Shown here piece after piece: positions 54,656 through 63,603 of a DNA stretch of 64,000 bases (its first letter is position 1; each line of letters opens with the position of its first letter). Below the pieces are notes generated by a model that saw only the letters and a program-made list of their open reading frames with translations, was not told the DNA's origin and ran no database searches. Location: positions 1 through 64,000 of the forward strand of contig NZ_CANLTU010000006.1 of assembly GCF_947494125.1 (NCBI RefSeq), given 5' to 3'. Both the position numbers and the translations under genes were made by a program. This DNA is from an uncultured Tenacibaculum sp. (lineage in GTDB: Bacteria; Bacteroidota; Bacteroidia; Flavobacteriales; Flavobacteriaceae).

Positions 54656-55474
54656 TTATAAAACTAAAGGTTGTTGTCTAAATTCATCTTCTTCATTGGT
54701 TTCAATACCTAAAGCTTCATTTACATATTTAAAAGTAGAAAGTAATTCTGGTTTACCATCAACAATAGCAACATCGTGTTCAAAGTGGGCAGAAGGTTTA
54801 CCATCTAAAGTAGTAATTGTCCATCCGTCTTTGTGTTGTAATATTTTATGAGTACCCATGTTTGTCATTGGTTCAATGGCAACAACCATACCTTCAATAA
54901 ATTTTTTACCACGACCTCTACGTCCATAATTTGGCATTTCAGGGTCTTCATGCATTACTTTTCCTAATCCATGACCTACTAATTCACGAACAACACCATA
55001 ACCGTTTTTTTCAGTGAAATTTTGAATTGCAAAACCAACATCGCCTACACGATTTCCTACCTTTAATTCACGAATACCAACATATAAACTTTCTTTGGTA
55101 ATGTCTAATAATTTTTGAGTTTCTGGAGCAATTTCACCTACAGCAAAAGTGTAAGCATGATCTCCATAAAATTCATTTTTAATAGCACCACAATCAATAG
55201 AAATAATATCTCCTTCTTGTAAAGGAGTATTGTTTGGGATTCCATGTACAATTTGTGAGTTTGGACTCATGCAAAGTGTGTTTGGAAAGTCATAAAGGCC
55301 TAAAAAACCAGGAATAGCACCTTGCTCGCGAATAAAATCTTCTGCAAGTTTATCAAGATATAAAGTAGTTACTCCAGGTTTTACTTCTTTAGCAAGCATT
55401 CCCAAAGTTTTTGATACTACCAATGCACTTTCGCGCATTAATTCTATTTCCTCTCTAGTTTTTGATTTGATCAT
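54656..55474 (-). CDS. map: Type I methionine aminopeptidase
   Basis: The enzyme removes N-terminal Met cotranslationally. It shows the pita-bread fold motifs FLGLYDFPNTLCMSPNSQIVHG, DIISIDCGAIKNEFYGDHAYTF (metal ligands), VGHGLGKVMHEDPEMPNYG (metal His) and FEHDVAIVDGKPELL. The start is set at the ATG at 55474 (MIKSKTREEIELM): the TTG seven codons upstream is part of the -7 element. At 272 residues it is slightly longer than the roughly 264 of E. coli. Confidence 0.95.
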   Translation of the reverse strand: MIKSKTREEIELMRESALVVSKTLGMLAKEVKPGVTTLYLDKLAEDFIREQGAIPGFLGLYDFPNTLCMSPNSQIVHGIPNNTPLQEGDIISIDCGAIKNEFYGDHAYTFAVGEIAPETQKLLDITKESLYVGIRELKVGNRVGDVGFAIQNFTEKNGYGVVRELVGHGLGKVMHEDPEMPNYGRRGRGKKFIEGMVVAIEPMTNMGTHKILQHKDGWTITTLDGKPSAHFEHDVAIVDGKPELLSTFKYVNEALGIETNEEDEFRQQPLVL

Positions 55475-55492
55475 GTTAAAAATATTGAAGCG

Positions 55493-55500
55493 CAAATTTA
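55493..55500 (-). promoter_or_regulatory. Internal -7 element upstream of map
   Basis: TAAATTTG on the minus strand, 18 bases before the map ATG and just beyond the upstream gene's stop. It allows map to be transcribed apart from gpmI. Confidence 0.5.
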
Positions 55501-55503
55501 CGG

Positions 55504-56034
55504 TTATTTTTGATACGGATGTGTGTATGATTGACCAGAAACTATTTTTAAAATATCATCTTCAATTGTGCTATCATCAACTGCATGTTCTACAAAACGA
55601 CCAATTTCTTTTCCGTTTTTATAAAAAATAAAAGTTGGAACTCTAAGAACATTAAATCCTTTTTCTAATCCATTGGCTTCTTTACTACGATTAACAGTTA
55701 CTAATTCTAAGTTTTTATAATTGAATTCTGCTTCATCTAATAGTTTATAAAAATTAGGAATTTCTCGTTGACTATCTCCACACCAAGTTCCCATAAAACC
55801 TTTAATTTTTATGTCTTTTAAATATGGTTTTAATTTATTGATAGTGTTTTGATCAGTTTCGTAATAGCTATAAAAGTCATTAAACCATTCAGAACCGTAT
55901 GGTTCTTGTTGAAAATCTTTTTTTGTAGCAATACCTACTAAATTTCCATCTTTATCTTTTGTTACTGTTTGTTTAGGTGTAGAAGCACATGAAATTACAA
56001 AAGCTGCAATAAGTATATATAAGATTTTTTTCAT
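55504..56034 (-). CDS. Thioredoxin-fold lipoprotein with WCGD active site
   Basis: The lipobox VISC acylates C16. The thioredoxin core has KGFMGTWCGDSQREIPNFYKLLDEA, in which the second Cys of CxxC is Ser, and the cis-Pro loop VPTFIFYKNGKEIGRFVE. The protein is 176 residues. It would face the periplasm. A role in redox homeostasis is doubtful with a single Cys; a binding or peroxidase-like role is possible. It lies 10 bases downstream of gpmI. Confidence 0.85.
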   Translation of the reverse strand: MKKILYILIAAFVISCASTPKQTVTKDKDGNLVGIATKKDFQQEPYGSEWFNDFYSYYETDQNTINKLKPYLKDIKIKGFMGTWCGDSQREIPNFYKLLDEAEFNYKNLELVTVNRSKEANGLEKGFNVLRVPTFIFYKNGKEIGRFVEHAVDDSTIEDDILKIVSGQSYTHPYQK

Positions 56035-56044
56035 TGTTATTGTT

Positions 56045-57562
56045 TTAAATAAGTGAGTGTTGTGTCATTTCTTTAGGTTGATCTACTCCCATTAGTCGTA
56101 ATACAGTTGGTGCAATATCACCCAATACACCATTTTTAATCGACTTTAAATCTTTGTCAATTAAAATCATAGGAACTGGGTTCGTTGTGTGTGCTGTATG
56201 TGGTGTTCCATCTGGATTAATCATAGTTTCACAATTGCCATGATCGGCAATTAAAATGGTCGTATAATCATTATCTAAAGCAGATGTTACAACGTCATTA
56301 ACACAGTCGTCTACCGTTTCACATGCTTTAACTGCTGCTTCGAAAATTCCAGTATGACCAACCATATCTCCATTTGCAAAGTTTAAACACACAAAATCTA
56401 CTTCTCCTTTTTCTAATTCAGGAATAATTGAATCACGAATTTCATAAGCGCTCATTTCAGGTTGTAAATCGTAAGTAGCTACTTTTGGAGATGGACATAA
56501 TAAACGTTTTTCACCTTTAAACTCTTGTTCTCTACCACCTGAAAAGAAAAATGTAACATGCGGATATTTTTCTGTTTCAGCAATTCTAATTTGTTTTTTA
56601 TTAGCAGACTCTAAAACTTCTCCTAAAGTATTCTCTATGTTATTACTGTTATATATTACATGAATTTTGTTAAATGTCTCGTCGTAATTAGTCATCGTAA
56701 CAAAATATAGAGGCAGTTTTTTCATTTCAAACTCAGGAAAATCTTTTTGATTTAAGGCTTCTGTTAGCTGGCGACCTCTGTCTGTTCTAAAATTAAAGAA
56801 AATAACTACATCATCTTCTTTAATTGTTGTTTTTGGCTGGTTATTTTCATCAACCATTATTATTGGTTTAATGAACTCGTCGGTAACATCACTATCGTAA
56901 CTTTGCTGAATGCTTTCTGTTGCATTTGTTGAAAAAGCACCTTTTGCATTAACCAATGCATCATAGGCTAAATGTACTCTTTCCCATCGATTATCACGAT
57001 CCATAGCATAATATCTACCTGTAATTGAAGCTAGTTCTCCAGTAGTCTTTTGCATATGCTCTTGAATGTCGTTTATGAAATATTTACCCGATTTAGGGTC
57101 GCAATCACGACCATCGGTAAAAGCATGTAAATAAACATTTTTAAGTTCTTGCTTGTTTGCAGCTTCAAGTAATCCTTTTAAATGATTAATATGAGAATGA
57201 ATACCACCATTAGAAACCAGTCCTAAAAAATGGACATTTTTATTATGCTTTTTGGCATAATAAAAAGCATTTTGTAATTCTTTTTCTTGTGCTAATGTGC
57301 CTTCGTTTACAGCCTTGTTTATTTTAGCTAAATTCTGATATACAATTCTACCAGCACCTAAATTCATATGACCTACTTCTGAGTTTCCCATCTGTCCTTT
57401 AGGTAAACCTACATGTTCTCCATCTGTGCGCAATTCTGCATGTGGGAATTTAGTGTAGAGTGAATTTATATAGGGTGTTTTTGCATTGTATATAGCAGAT
57501 ACTTTTGGGTCTTGGGTTATTCCCCAGCCATCCAATATCATTAAAATTACTTTCTTGTTCAT
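56045..57562 (-). CDS. gpmI: 2,3-bisphosphoglycerate-independent phosphoglycerate mutase
   Basis: This glycolytic enzyme interconverts 3- and 2-phosphoglycerate through a phosphoserine on a two-Mn alkaline-phosphatase fold. It has MILDGWGITQDP, the phosphorylated Ser S61 in KGQMGNSEVGHMNLGAGR, HAFTDGRDCDPKSG, FNFRTDRGRQL and the metal ligands in NFANGDMVGHTG and ADHGNCETM. The length of 505 residues is canonical. It heads an operon with the thioredoxin-like lipoprotein, map and a methyltransferase. Confidence 0.98.
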   Translation of the reverse strand: MNKKVILMILDGWGITQDPKVSAIYNAKTPYINSLYTKFPHAELRTDGEHVGLPKGQMGNSEVGHMNLGAGRIVYQNLAKINKAVNEGTLAQEKELQNAFYYAKKHNKNVHFLGLVSNGGIHSHINHLKGLLEAANKQELKNVYLHAFTDGRDCDPKSGKYFINDIQEHMQKTTGELASITGRYYAMDRDNRWERVHLAYDALVNAKGAFSTNATESIQQSYDSDVTDEFIKPIIMVDENNQPKTTIKEDDVVIFFNFRTDRGRQLTEALNQKDFPEFEMKKLPLYFVTMTNYDETFNKIHVIYNSNNIENTLGEVLESANKKQIRIAETEKYPHVTFFFSGGREQEFKGEKRLLCPSPKVATYDLQPEMSAYEIRDSIIPELEKGEVDFVCLNFANGDMVGHTGIFEAAVKACETVDDCVNDVVTSALDNDYTTILIADHGNCETMINPDGTPHTAHTTNPVPMILIDKDLKSIKNGVLGDIAPTVLRLMGVDQPKEMTQHSLI

Positions 57563-57748
57563 GTGAAAAAAATTGAACAGTAAAAATAAGAAAGATTTTT
57601 AGCTTAAATTCAGAATTTAACGAAATCGATTACGAAGAGTAAATTAGGTATGGAAAAAAGAAATAATAAACTGTTTTTTGTTAGTCGATTTTAGAAATTA
57701 CAGATCCAAATGATATAATAAATAATTGAAGCTAGATTTTATTAAAGG

Positions 57749-57785
57749 AAAAACACAGTCAAATATAATTCCTAACTGTGTTTTT
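57749..57785 (-). terminator. Terminator of the beta-helix protein gene
   Basis: AAAAACACAGT and ACTGTGTTTTT pair around a 15-base loop, 27 bases beyond the stop codon. The minus strand continues with T residues. Confidence 0.75.
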
Positions 57786-57811
57786 TATAAAATTATTTTA
57801 AAGTAAGATTG

Positions 57812-60070
57812 TTATTCTATGATTATTTTTTTACGAATATTTCTTCCGTTTTTTATAGTGATGGATACTAAATATAATCCGCTGGATACATTTTTTATAT
57901 CGTAATTCTTTTCATTAAGATTGATAGAATCCTCTTGTAGAATTATTTGTCCAATAGAGTTTGTGATTAGAACACTAATAATTTGATGAATATTAGATTC
58001 AATTGTAATTAATCCGTTTGAAGGGTTCGGTGATATTTTTATTGCTTCGTTACTATTTAATGGAGGTGTAGGATCTACAGAGCCTAATGAATTCCAATCT
58101 TTCCAAGGAAAAAAATCGGGAGTCCAGTCATAAATTCCAGCAACCCATTTATTCCCATTAAATTCATAAGCTCCGATATCTGGTAAATTAACAGAGTCGT
58201 CAGTTATAGGAGTTGTTGCGTTAATTTCAGGGTCAGTCGGAGTTGAATCATCAACCATACCTGTATTTATAAGCTCGGTAGAAGTAGCTTTAGGAGAGAA
58301 ATTCCTGCTGTCTGCATCTTCCAAAAGAGCTTTTATATTTAAGGCTGTTGATGTTTCTGAATAAATATTATTATTAACAACTCCTGGGATTTCACTTGAT
58401 GGGCCTGCATTTACAGGAGTTCTTCTATGGCCAGATATTTTACCGGCTAAGTTATTACGAGTTATCGTTGCTGGATTTGAATATATTTTTTGAGAAGCAT
58501 CGTTTGGATCAGTCATTCCTTCATTAATAATTGTAAGATCAATGCTACCATTATTAAAAGCGGTATTGTTATATATGTGATGGAAGTTTCCTTTTATCAT
58601 CATTCCTTTAGAGCAATTCCAAATAACATTATGGTCAACAATAGCATGAGTTCCTCCAATTGCAGACTGGTTAAATGGAGCATCATAGCGAATTCCTGTT
58701 TTTCGACTATCATGTAACCAGTTATGATGGATTCTAGAACCTCTTTTGTTACCTCTACTTATGCTATAAATTGCTCCATCACTTTGCACTAATCCAGTTT
58801 TAGAGATGTCATTATATGAAAACTCATAGGGAACATGTCTAGAATTAATAGTTTCTGAAGCACCAGTAGTATGCATTGTTGAGTTTTTCATAGAAAAATA
58901 TCCACCTAAGCCAACTAAGGTATTATTGTTGTATCTAATTGAAGCACATGAATAATCTATATATTGAAAATAACAGTTTTCAATAGTGTTGTGAGTACCT
59001 TTTAAGAACATAGCTTCGCCATCAATATGCTCAAACAATGTTTTTTTAATTGTAAATTTCCCTGTAGAATGAGGTTGTTTTGCTTCTAAAGCTGTAGCTT
59101 TTGGAGTACCTTCACTTTTAAGCATTCTTTCAGAGCAACTAGGAAACGAAAATGTACATTCTTCTATCGTTGATTCTTTAGATTGAGACATTGCTATAGT
59201 TGTAGCGAAAAAAGACAAGCCTTTAAAGGTAATATTAGATGACTCTTTAAAAGACAATGCATACGTTTGTACTTTTCCTTTTATATTTTTTCCTGTAGGG
59301 TTACCGTATACATACAATTTTTTTGTGTCTTTATCATAAAACCACTCGTTTTCAGTATCAAGTAAATCTAGGTGACATTCTAAATAAAAATAGATATGAT
59401 TATTTTTAAAATTAGGAACAGTTCCGTAATCAAAAATGCTACTTCCATTGTTATGTGAAGTTATTTCTCTAGCGTAAGAAGTCCAAGAACCAACGTTACC
59501 TACCATCATAGCACCAGTTAAATTTTTTGAAATAGAAGCTAAATCAGGATTATTACTATCTGAGTTAACAATCATGTGGCCATTAGTGCTTTCTTTTTTA
59601 CCTTTTGCCCACAAATTTTGATTGAAAACAGATTGATCTTTAAATTGAGCATTCGGCCATCGAGCCATTACTTGTTGTTCGTTATTTATAAATAACTGCC
59701 ATATGTCTTGTGTTAGTTGAATCTCGTAAATATTATCTCTTCCTTGTGATAATTTCCAATCACCTGCATTTGAAGAAATAGTTCTTGTTCCGTCAATAAC
59801 AACTCTTTTGTCGTTGTAATTTGTAAGTGTAATGTTTTTTTTACCAGATACGGTAATGTTTTCATGATAAGTACCTTCTGTTATGTAGCAAGTACCACCA
59901 TCATTGTTAAAGCTATTAAGTGCTTTTTTTAAGGTTTTAAAGGCTGTTTGTTGACTAAGTCCATTATTATCGTCGTTACCAGATTTGTTAGAAACATAAT
60001 AATTTGTTTTTTGTGAAAATGTAGCTAAAGAGCAACATAGGATAAGGAGAATAGATATTCTTTTTTTCAT
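57812..60070 (-). CDS. T9SS-secreted right-handed beta-helix protein
   Basis: The signal peptide ends at TFS-Q. The N-terminal part (YYVSNKSGNDDNNGLSQQTAFKTLKKAL, GTYHENITVSGKKNITLTNY) is the start of a parallel beta-helix as in pectate-lyase-like proteins. Right-handed beta-helix coils run to about residue 600 (GLSFFATTIAMSQS, TIENCYFQYIDYS, IDGEAMFLKGTHN, SRIHHNWLHDSRKTGIRYD). The last 75 residues (SPNPSNGLITIESN, NSIGQIILQ, VSSGLYLVSI, KKIIIE) are a type A T9SS sorting domain, so the protein is exported and probably surface-bound or released. A polysaccharide lyase or epimerase role is plausible; active-site residues were not identified. It is monocistronic. Confidence 0.88.
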   Translation of the reverse strand: MKKRISILLILCCSLATFSQKTNYYVSNKSGNDDNNGLSQQTAFKTLKKALNSFNNDGGTCYITEGTYHENITVSGKKNITLTNYNDKRVVIDGTRTISSNAGDWKLSQGRDNIYEIQLTQDIWQLFINNEQQVMARWPNAQFKDQSVFNQNLWAKGKKESTNGHMIVNSDSNNPDLASISKNLTGAMMVGNVGSWTSYAREITSHNNGSSIFDYGTVPNFKNNHIYFYLECHLDLLDTENEWFYDKDTKKLYVYGNPTGKNIKGKVQTYALSFKESSNITFKGLSFFATTIAMSQSKESTIEECTFSFPSCSERMLKSEGTPKATALEAKQPHSTGKFTIKKTLFEHIDGEAMFLKGTHNTIENCYFQYIDYSCASIRYNNNTLVGLGGYFSMKNSTMHTTGASETINSRHVPYEFSYNDISKTGLVQSDGAIYSISRGNKRGSRIHHNWLHDSRKTGIRYDAPFNQSAIGGTHAIVDHNVIWNCSKGMMIKGNFHHIYNNTAFNNGSIDLTIINEGMTDPNDASQKIYSNPATITRNNLAGKISGHRRTPVNAGPSSEIPGVVNNNIYSETSTALNIKALLEDADSRNFSPKATSTELINTGMVDDSTPTDPEINATTPITDDSVNLPDIGAYEFNGNKWVAGIYDWTPDFFPWKDWNSLGSVDPTPPLNSNEAIKISPNPSNGLITIESNIHQIISVLITNSIGQIILQEDSINLNEKNYDIKNVSSGLYLVSITIKNGRNIRKKIIIE

Positions 60071-60280
60071 AATTAAGGGGGGTATGAAAAGCCAAATATA
60101 CTAGTTTACTTTAAAAGAAAATTAGTTGTTATTTAATATTTAATATGATTGATCTTTTGCGTATTATAAGCTTGAAAAAAATACATCATATAAGTTTTTA
60201 ATTAGAAGATTGTTGAAGGGAGGGTTGAGCCTCTTTATTTTTTTGTTATTGCAAATTCGTTTTTAACGTTTTCTAGAATA

Positions 60281-60538
60281 TTAGAAATAGATGAAATATA
60301 CTAAACACGAGAAAAAGAGAATAAAGAATACAATTTTCTTAATTAAAGATAGTCTGTTCTCATTTTGAACCTTTTTTTTGATTTCAAGAAGTTGTTTTTG
60401 GGAGGCTTCCTTGTTAAAATGTAATTTTATATTAGAATCATTTCCATAGCCTTTAGTTTTTTCAAAAGCTGAAACACGTATTCTTTTATTATTCTTTAAA
60501 CTAGTTATCATTGCAGATACTGCACCTCCAAAACTCAT
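60281..60538 (-). CDS. Small hypothetical protein with C-terminal membrane helix
   Basis: The 85-residue protein begins MSFGGAVSAMITSLKNNKRIR, a form I recall from short flavobacterial hypotheticals, and ends with a hydrophobic helix (about residues 66-84). The middle is basic and coiled (KEASQKQLLEIKKKVQNENR). It may be a tail-anchored or membrane-associated protein. Function unknown. Confidence 0.6.
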   Translation of the reverse strand: MSFGGAVSAMITSLKNNKRIRVSAFEKTKGYGNDSNIKLHFNKEASQKQLLEIKKKVQNENRLSLIKKIVFFILFFSCLVYFIYF

Positions 60539-60601
60539 AGCTATTAATTTTAGGTTGTAATAATAAGTTGTTATTTTCCAGTAAATGTTACAAAAAAAAT
60601 A

Positions 60602-60618
60602 CTTTTAGAAAACTAAAA
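60602..60618 (-). terminator. Terminator of the M48 peptidase gene
   Basis: CTTTTAG and CTAAAAG separated by AAA. On the minus strand a T-rich run (TATTTTTTTT) follows, 14 bases beyond the stop codon. Confidence 0.65.
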
Positions 60619-60631
60619 GCATTTTGAAAAT

Positions 60632-61405
60632 TTATTTTTTGTATTTGCGAATAGCCTCTTTAATTTTTTCAATCCTATTTTCTGGATCAGGATGTGTACT
60701 TTGAAATTCAGGTGTTCTATTAGGACCAGCAGCAGCTTTTAAAATCTCCATAACTCCAATTAAACTTTCAGGATTATAGCCTGCATCGACCATTAATTTA
60801 ACACCCAAATCATCGCTTTCTAATTCATCACCTCTACCATATTTCATGTTAATTACATTGGCAATTGCTGCCATTCCCTGAGCTGTACTTGGATCAAAAC
60901 CAACAGCGGCACCAGATAATATACCTTGGGTTAAATCTTGTTTTGCCATACGAGCTGCTGAATGACGTCCAATAACATGGCCAATTTCATGTCCTAAAAC
61001 TCCAGCTAATTGATCTTCGTTTTTTAATTTAGAGAATAATGCAAAAGTGATAAATATTTGTCCTCCAGGTAAAGCAAATGCATTTATAGCTTTTTCATCT
61101 TTTAATAAATGAAAGTCAAAAGGATATCCAGATTGTTTTGCAATGCTATTATCTACTAATTTTTTACCAATTTGATCTACTAGGGCTTGATATTTTTGAC
61201 TAGGATATAGACCTCCATGTTGTTGAGCCATTTGAGGGGCGCTACTTAAACCAATAGCTATTTCTTGTTTAGGAGAAATAGAAATATGTTGTTTTTTACC
61301 AGTATATGGATTGACTTCTGCACTTGAACAATACTTTACTAAAGCGAATAATGCTATAGCAGCACCAATTAAAAGTCTAATTTTTAAACTCCCCCGATTC
61401 CTCAT
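60632..61405 (-). CDS. M48-family periplasmic/membrane metallopeptidase
   Basis: An N-terminal hydrophobic segment (residues 9-25) anchors or exports the protein. The zinc site is HEIGH (H139, E140, H143), preceded by INAFALPGGQIFITFALFSKL and followed by the third ligand region in RGDELESDDLG (near E194). This matches the BepA/LoiP-type M48B-C peptidases that act on envelope proteins. The length is 257 residues, without the TPR domain of BepA. Its specific substrate is unknown. Confidence 0.92.
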   Translation of the reverse strand: MRNRGSLKIRLLIGAAIALFALVKYCSSAEVNPYTGKKQHISISPKQEIAIGLSSAPQMAQQHGGLYPSQKYQALVDQIGKKLVDNSIAKQSGYPFDFHLLKDEKAINAFALPGGQIFITFALFSKLKNEDQLAGVLGHEIGHVIGRHSAARMAKQDLTQGILSGAAVGFDPSTAQGMAAIANVINMKYGRGDELESDDLGVKLMVDAGYNPESLIGVMEILKAAAGPNRTPEFQSTHPDPENRIEKIKEAIRKYKK

Positions 61406-61522
61406 GTTTTCTTTTTTGATTTTTTGTGATAAAAGTAAATATACAAAATATATAATTTAACGAATATCGATTTTTTGTAAACTAGAAAAAACTTAAATTT
61501 ACCAAGCAAAACAAACAACAAT

Positions 61523-63271
61523 ATGGAGTCTCATTTTGAGTTAAACGAAATCACTAAAAAATTACCTAAGCATTTACATAAATTCGTGGTAAAGCAACCT
61601 TATGAAGAATATACAGCGCAAAACCAAGCAGTTTGGCGTTATGTAATGCGAATGAATGTTGATTATTTAGGACGAGTAGCTCATTCTTCATATATAAACG
61701 GATTAGAGAAAACTGGTATTTCTGTTGAGTACATTCCTCAAATGGAAGGAATGAATCGTATTTTAAAAGAGATTGGATGGGCGGCAGTTTCGGTTGATGG
61801 TTTTATCCCCCCAAATGCTTTTATGGAATTTCAAGCATATAATGTTTTAGTAATAGCTTCAGATATGCGAACCATTGATCATATAGCATATACACCAGCA
61901 CCAGATATTATACATGAAGCGGCAGGACATGCTCCAATTATTGCAAACCCTGAATACTCTGAGTATTTACGTCGATTTGGAGAAATAGGTTCAAAAGCAA
62001 TTTCATCTGCTAAAGATTATGAAATGTATGAAGCGATTCGATTGTTATCTATATTGAAAGAGAATCCAAATTCGACTCAAAAAGAAGTAGATGAAGCACA
62101 AGAAAAAGTAGAGTGGTTACAAGATAATATGGGAGAAATGTCTGAGATGGCTCAAATTAGAAATCTACATTGGTGGACTGTTGAATATGGTTTGATTGGA
62201 GAGCTTGATGATCCTAAGATTTATGGAGCAGGTCTATTGTCTTCAATAGGAGAAAGTAAGTGGTGTATGCAAAATGAAGTGAAAAAAGTACCCTATTCAA
62301 TAGAGGCAGCAAATGTTAGTTTTGATATTACAAAACCGCAACCACAATTATTTGTAACTCCAAACTTTGCTTATTTAAGTTTAGTCTTAAATGAATTTGC
62401 CAATACCATGGCGCTTAGAAATGGAGGGTTAAAAGGAGTAAAAAAATTAATAGATTCTAAAAGTTTAGGAACTGTTGAATTAAGTACTGGAATACAAGTT
62501 TCAGGAACATTTACAAATGTTATTGAAGATAAAAAAGGTAAAGTAGCTTATATACAAACAACAGGGCCAACAGCTTTAGCAAATAGAGATAAAGAATTAA
62601 TAGGGCACGGAATTAACTATCATGCTGAAGGTTTTGGAAGTCCGGTAGGTAAATTAAAAGGAATTAATTTGCATATTGAAGATATGAGTCCACGTGATTT
62701 AAAGGCTTATGGAATTTACGAAGGTGAAGAAATGACCTTAGAGTTTGAGAGTGGTGTAGAGGTAAAAGGAAAAGTAATTACTGGTACTCGGGATTTAAGA
62801 GGGAAGATTTTAATTGTTTCATTAAAAGAGTGTACGGTTACGTATAAGGATCAAATTTTATTTAATCCAGAATGGGGTATTTATGATATGGCAATTGGTA
62901 AGGAGTTGGTGTCTGCTTATTCGGGCCCAGCAGATGTTGATTCTTTTGAGAATATTGGTAAGGTTTCTGAGACTAAAACAGATAAAATTGTATACAGTGA
63001 TTCGCAAAAGAGACTATATAAGTTATATGGAGAGATTAGAAATATTCGAGAAAAAAGTATAGTCACAGAAGAAAAAATACAATCGATTTTTAATGTTTTA
63101 AAAGTGGAGTTTTCTCAAGATTGGTTACTGGTATTAGAATTGTATGAATTAGCCATAGAAAACAATTATAGCCTTAAGAATGAATTAAGAAATCACTTAG
63201 AAAATTTAAAAAGTAACAAGAGTTACAGTACTTTAATAGAAAACGGATTACATTTGTTGTCTCAAGAATAA
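61523..63271 (+). CDS. Aromatic amino acid hydroxylase (phenylalanine-4-monooxygenase-like), long form
   Basis: This iron- and pterin-dependent enzyme resembles phenylalanine hydroxylase. The 2-His-1-Glu site is visible as H131 and H136 in DIIHEAAGHAPI and E221 in WWTVEYGLIG. The spacing from H136 to E221 is 85 residues, about 45 more than in classical PAH, because of an inserted charged helical segment (about 160-205). About 300 further C-terminal residues (from about 285) form an extra region absent from 260-300-residue bacterial PhhA, with strands such as GTVELSTGIQVSGTF and GEEMTLEFESGVEVKGKV. A rhodanese gene follows 9 bases later. Confidence 0.88.
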   Translation: MESHFELNEITKKLPKHLHKFVVKQPYEEYTAQNQAVWRYVMRMNVDYLGRVAHSSYINGLEKTGISVEYIPQMEGMNRILKEIGWAAVSVDGFIPPNAFMEFQAYNVLVIASDMRTIDHIAYTPAPDIIHEAAGHAPIIANPEYSEYLRRFGEIGSKAISSAKDYEMYEAIRLLSILKENPNSTQKEVDEAQEKVEWLQDNMGEMSEMAQIRNLHWWTVEYGLIGELDDPKIYGAGLLSSIGESKWCMQNEVKKVPYSIEAANVSFDITKPQPQLFVTPNFAYLSLVLNEFANTMALRNGGLKGVKKLIDSKSLGTVELSTGIQVSGTFTNVIEDKKGKVAYIQTTGPTALANRDKELIGHGINYHAEGFGSPVGKLKGINLHIEDMSPRDLKAYGIYEGEEMTLEFESGVEVKGKVITGTRDLRGKILIVSLKECTVTYKDQILFNPEWGIYDMAIGKELVSAYSGPADVDSFENIGKVSETKTDKIVYSDSQKRLYKLYGEIRNIREKSIVTEEKIQSIFNVLKVEFSQDWLLVLELYELAIENNYSLKNELRNHLENLKSNKSYSTLIENGLHLLSQE

Positions 63272-63280
63272 TAAAAACAA

Positions 63281-63595
63281 ATGGGATTATTAAATTTATT
63301 TAGGAAGAAAGATATGACGAACGAAATACAAGAATATTTAAATAAAGGAGCGGTAGTTTTAGATGTTAGAACTTTAGCAGAATGGAATGAAGGACATTCT
63401 GAAGGTGCTAAACATATTGTATTAACAGTAGTTCCGTTAAATGTAGAAGAAATTAAATCTTGGAATAAACCCGTAATTGCAGTGTGTAAGAGTGGAGGTA
63501 GAAGTGGACAAGCTATGCAATTTTTACAAAACCAAGGGATTGATGTGATTAATGGAGGTCCGTGGCAAAATGTAGATCAATTCTTAGTTAAATAA
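63281..63595 (+). CDS. Single-domain rhodanese-like protein
   Basis: The 104-residue protein has an N-terminal MGLLNLFRKK lead, the LDVRTLAEWNEGHSEGAKHI rhodanese signature and the active-site loop CKSGGRSGQA with C69 as the persulfide-forming residue. It is cytoplasmic, with no signal peptide. Rhodaneses of this type transfer sulfane sulfur or sense it; the acceptor is unknown. It is co-transcribed with the hydroxylase gene. Confidence 0.92.
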   Translation: MGLLNLFRKKDMTNEIQEYLNKGAVVLDVRTLAEWNEGHSEGAKHIVLTVVPLNVEEIKSWNKPVIAVCKSGGRSGQAMQFLQNQGIDVINGGPWQNVDQFLVK

Positions 63596-63603
63596 TATTG
63601 AAG

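Noticed and set aside
60220..60246. Plus-strand hairpin plus T run (GAGG..CCTC then TTTATTTTTTT) suggesting a small RNA end
   Set aside because: The stem is only 4 bp, there is no promoter or gene on the plus strand before it, and the gap 60071-60280 shows nothing else.
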